A stretch of DNA of 6,148 bases from Oscillospiraceae bacterium (GTDB lineage Bacteria; Bacillota; Clostridia; Oscillospirales; Ruminococcaceae), in contig JAITFV010000116.1 of assembly GCA_031281115.1 (NCBI GenBank), positions 1-6,148 on the forward strand. The letters run 5' to 3'. A program made the translations under genes and the position numbers. Position 1 is the first letter of the stretch, and every line of letters begins with the position of its first letter. The notes under the pieces are model-generated. The model saw nothing but the letters and a program-made list of their open reading frames with translations, was not told the DNA's origin and ran no database searches. This document shows, piece by piece, positions 5,387 to 6,148 of the stretch.

Positions 5387-6148
5387 ATGAGGACATCTTG
5401 GATTGAAATATGCTTTGATATGATGGCAGATTACATTGAAGATTTTCAATCCCTTGCCGACAAGCATAAATTCATAGAAATAAGCACTCATTGTTTATCC
5501 CTATCTGAACACGTTGAAAATAGCTTTTCAAAATCATGTGAGTGGGTGTCATTTTATACATTTTTAGCCGAAGGATTTCGCTCCGTTGGTATGTATGAAA
5601 AATCTCTTGAGATAGTGGAGAAAAGCATCAATCTGATTAATGAATTTTCGGAAGAAGTAGAGATTTCTGTGAGGGTCTGGGCTTATTTTATATATGCAGT
5701 AATTACATCTAACACTGAGGATTACGACACAGTACGATTGTACGCAGAAAAGGTTGTGAGTCTCTATAAATTGCATGATTTCAAAGAAAACAAGGATTAT
5801 GATTTGCTATGTAATACTTATAGATTGCTTTCTTATGCGGCAAGAAGCGAGTGTGAATTTGAAGAATCTTTGCTGTTTTTACAATCGGCAAGCGACTTAT
5901 CTGAAAAAGTAAGCAGTGATTTTCGTATAAATATTGTACATATTGATGTAGAAAGAGCTTTAATATACCTTGATGACGAAAGCCACGATAAAGCTACACA
6001 AATAGTCGAAAATGCTTGTGAACACCTTGAATTGATTGAAATGTACCGCGTGAATATGAGTTCGTTCCCGCTGCTTTTAAGTGATATTGGCTATATATAT
6101 GGTCAAATTAACAAATGGAATAAAGCGTTAGAATTTCATTTAAGATGT
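5387..6148 (+). CDS. TPR-repeat protein, 3' end outside window
   Basis: The frame is open for 254 codons from the ATG at 5387 to the window edge without a stop, so the protein is incomplete. GGAG (5374-5377) lies 9 nt upstream, and the gene begins 3 nt after the TAA of the 85-aa gene in the same frame. After a linker-like start (WIEICFDMMADYIED, 5-19) it forms helical repeats of tetratricopeptide type. Clear examples are FLAEGFRSVGMYEKSLEIVE (59-78), ALIYLDDESHDKATQIVENA (191-210) and the textbook LLSDIGYIYGQINKWNKALE (230-249); a weaker one lies around YAARSECEFEESLLFLQSAS (150-169). TPR arrays bind peptides or proteins and serve as the sensor/lid of NB-ARC-TPR proteins. The gene probably supplies that sensor to the upstream NTPase in trans. 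No second enzymatic domain is seen in the visible part. Confidence 0.8.
   Translation, partial: MRTSWIEICFDMMADYIEDFQSLADKHKFIEISTHCLSLSEHVENSFSKSCEWVSFYTFLAEGFRSVGMYEKSLEIVEKSINLINEFSEEVEISVRVWAYFIYAVITSNTEDYDTVRLYAEKVVSLYKLHDFKENKDYDLLCNTYRLLSYAARSECEFEESLLFLQSASDLSEKVSSDFRINIVHIDVERALIYLDDESHDKATQIVENACEHLELIEMYRVNMSSFPLLLSDIGYIYGQINKWNKALEFHLRC

Noticed and set aside
1..6148. CRISPR array, tRNA, rRNA, insertion sequence or att repeats
   Set aside because: No regularly spaced repeats, cloverleaf, transposase motifs or convincing long direct or terminal repeats were seen on either strand.

Overview
The window looks like part of a conjugative or integrative mobile element in a low-to-mid GC Firmicute, most likely a gut Clostridia (Oscillospiraceae/Ruminococcaceae-like) host. 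This rests on strong AGGAGG-type ribosome binding sites, TTGACA/TATAAT promoters, T-tailed hairpin terminators, and a set of accessory genes (sigma-70-like regulator, TraX-like membrane protein, phage/ICE-type cytosine methyltransferase) that I associate with Tn1549-like elements. Genus and element family are inferences; no integrase, relaxase or att site is visible.

Layout. Positions 1-3381 are read leftward (minus strand). In transcription order they hold a 57-aa unknown protein (3381-3208) followed by a very good terminator (3184-3136), a sigma-70 region-4-like regulator (3052-2543), a TraX-family membrane protein with an unusual acidic tail (2405-1836) followed by a second terminator (1819-1785), a circularly permuted C5-cytosine DNA methyltransferase (1760-438), a candidate promoter-RNA-terminator unit of about 79 nt (about 383-305), and the remains of an HU-family DNA-binding gene (254-129) that breaks off after its helical N-terminal half.

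Positions 3421-6148 are read rightward from a strong promoter (3421-3449) and are AT-richer where I counted (17/60 GC at 4621-4680 against 27/60 at 481-540). They encode a STAND-class NB-ARC NTPase of 518 aa with a novel-looking N-terminal domain, an 85-aa protein whose start overlaps the end of the NTPase gene in the +1 frame, and a TPR protein that starts 3 nt after the 85-aa gene and runs off the right edge. The three ORFs together resemble one bacterial NB-ARC-TPR (NLR-like) protein cut into pieces, with the post-NB-ARC linker present twice.

Reading as a whole: a mobile-element accessory/regulatory module lies back to back with a cargo operon for an NLR-like sensor, plausibly anti-phage or element-competition defence. 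The permuted methyltransferase may protect the element from host restriction; no cognate restriction enzyme is in view. The split NTPase/linker/TPR operon is the most interesting candidate system here.
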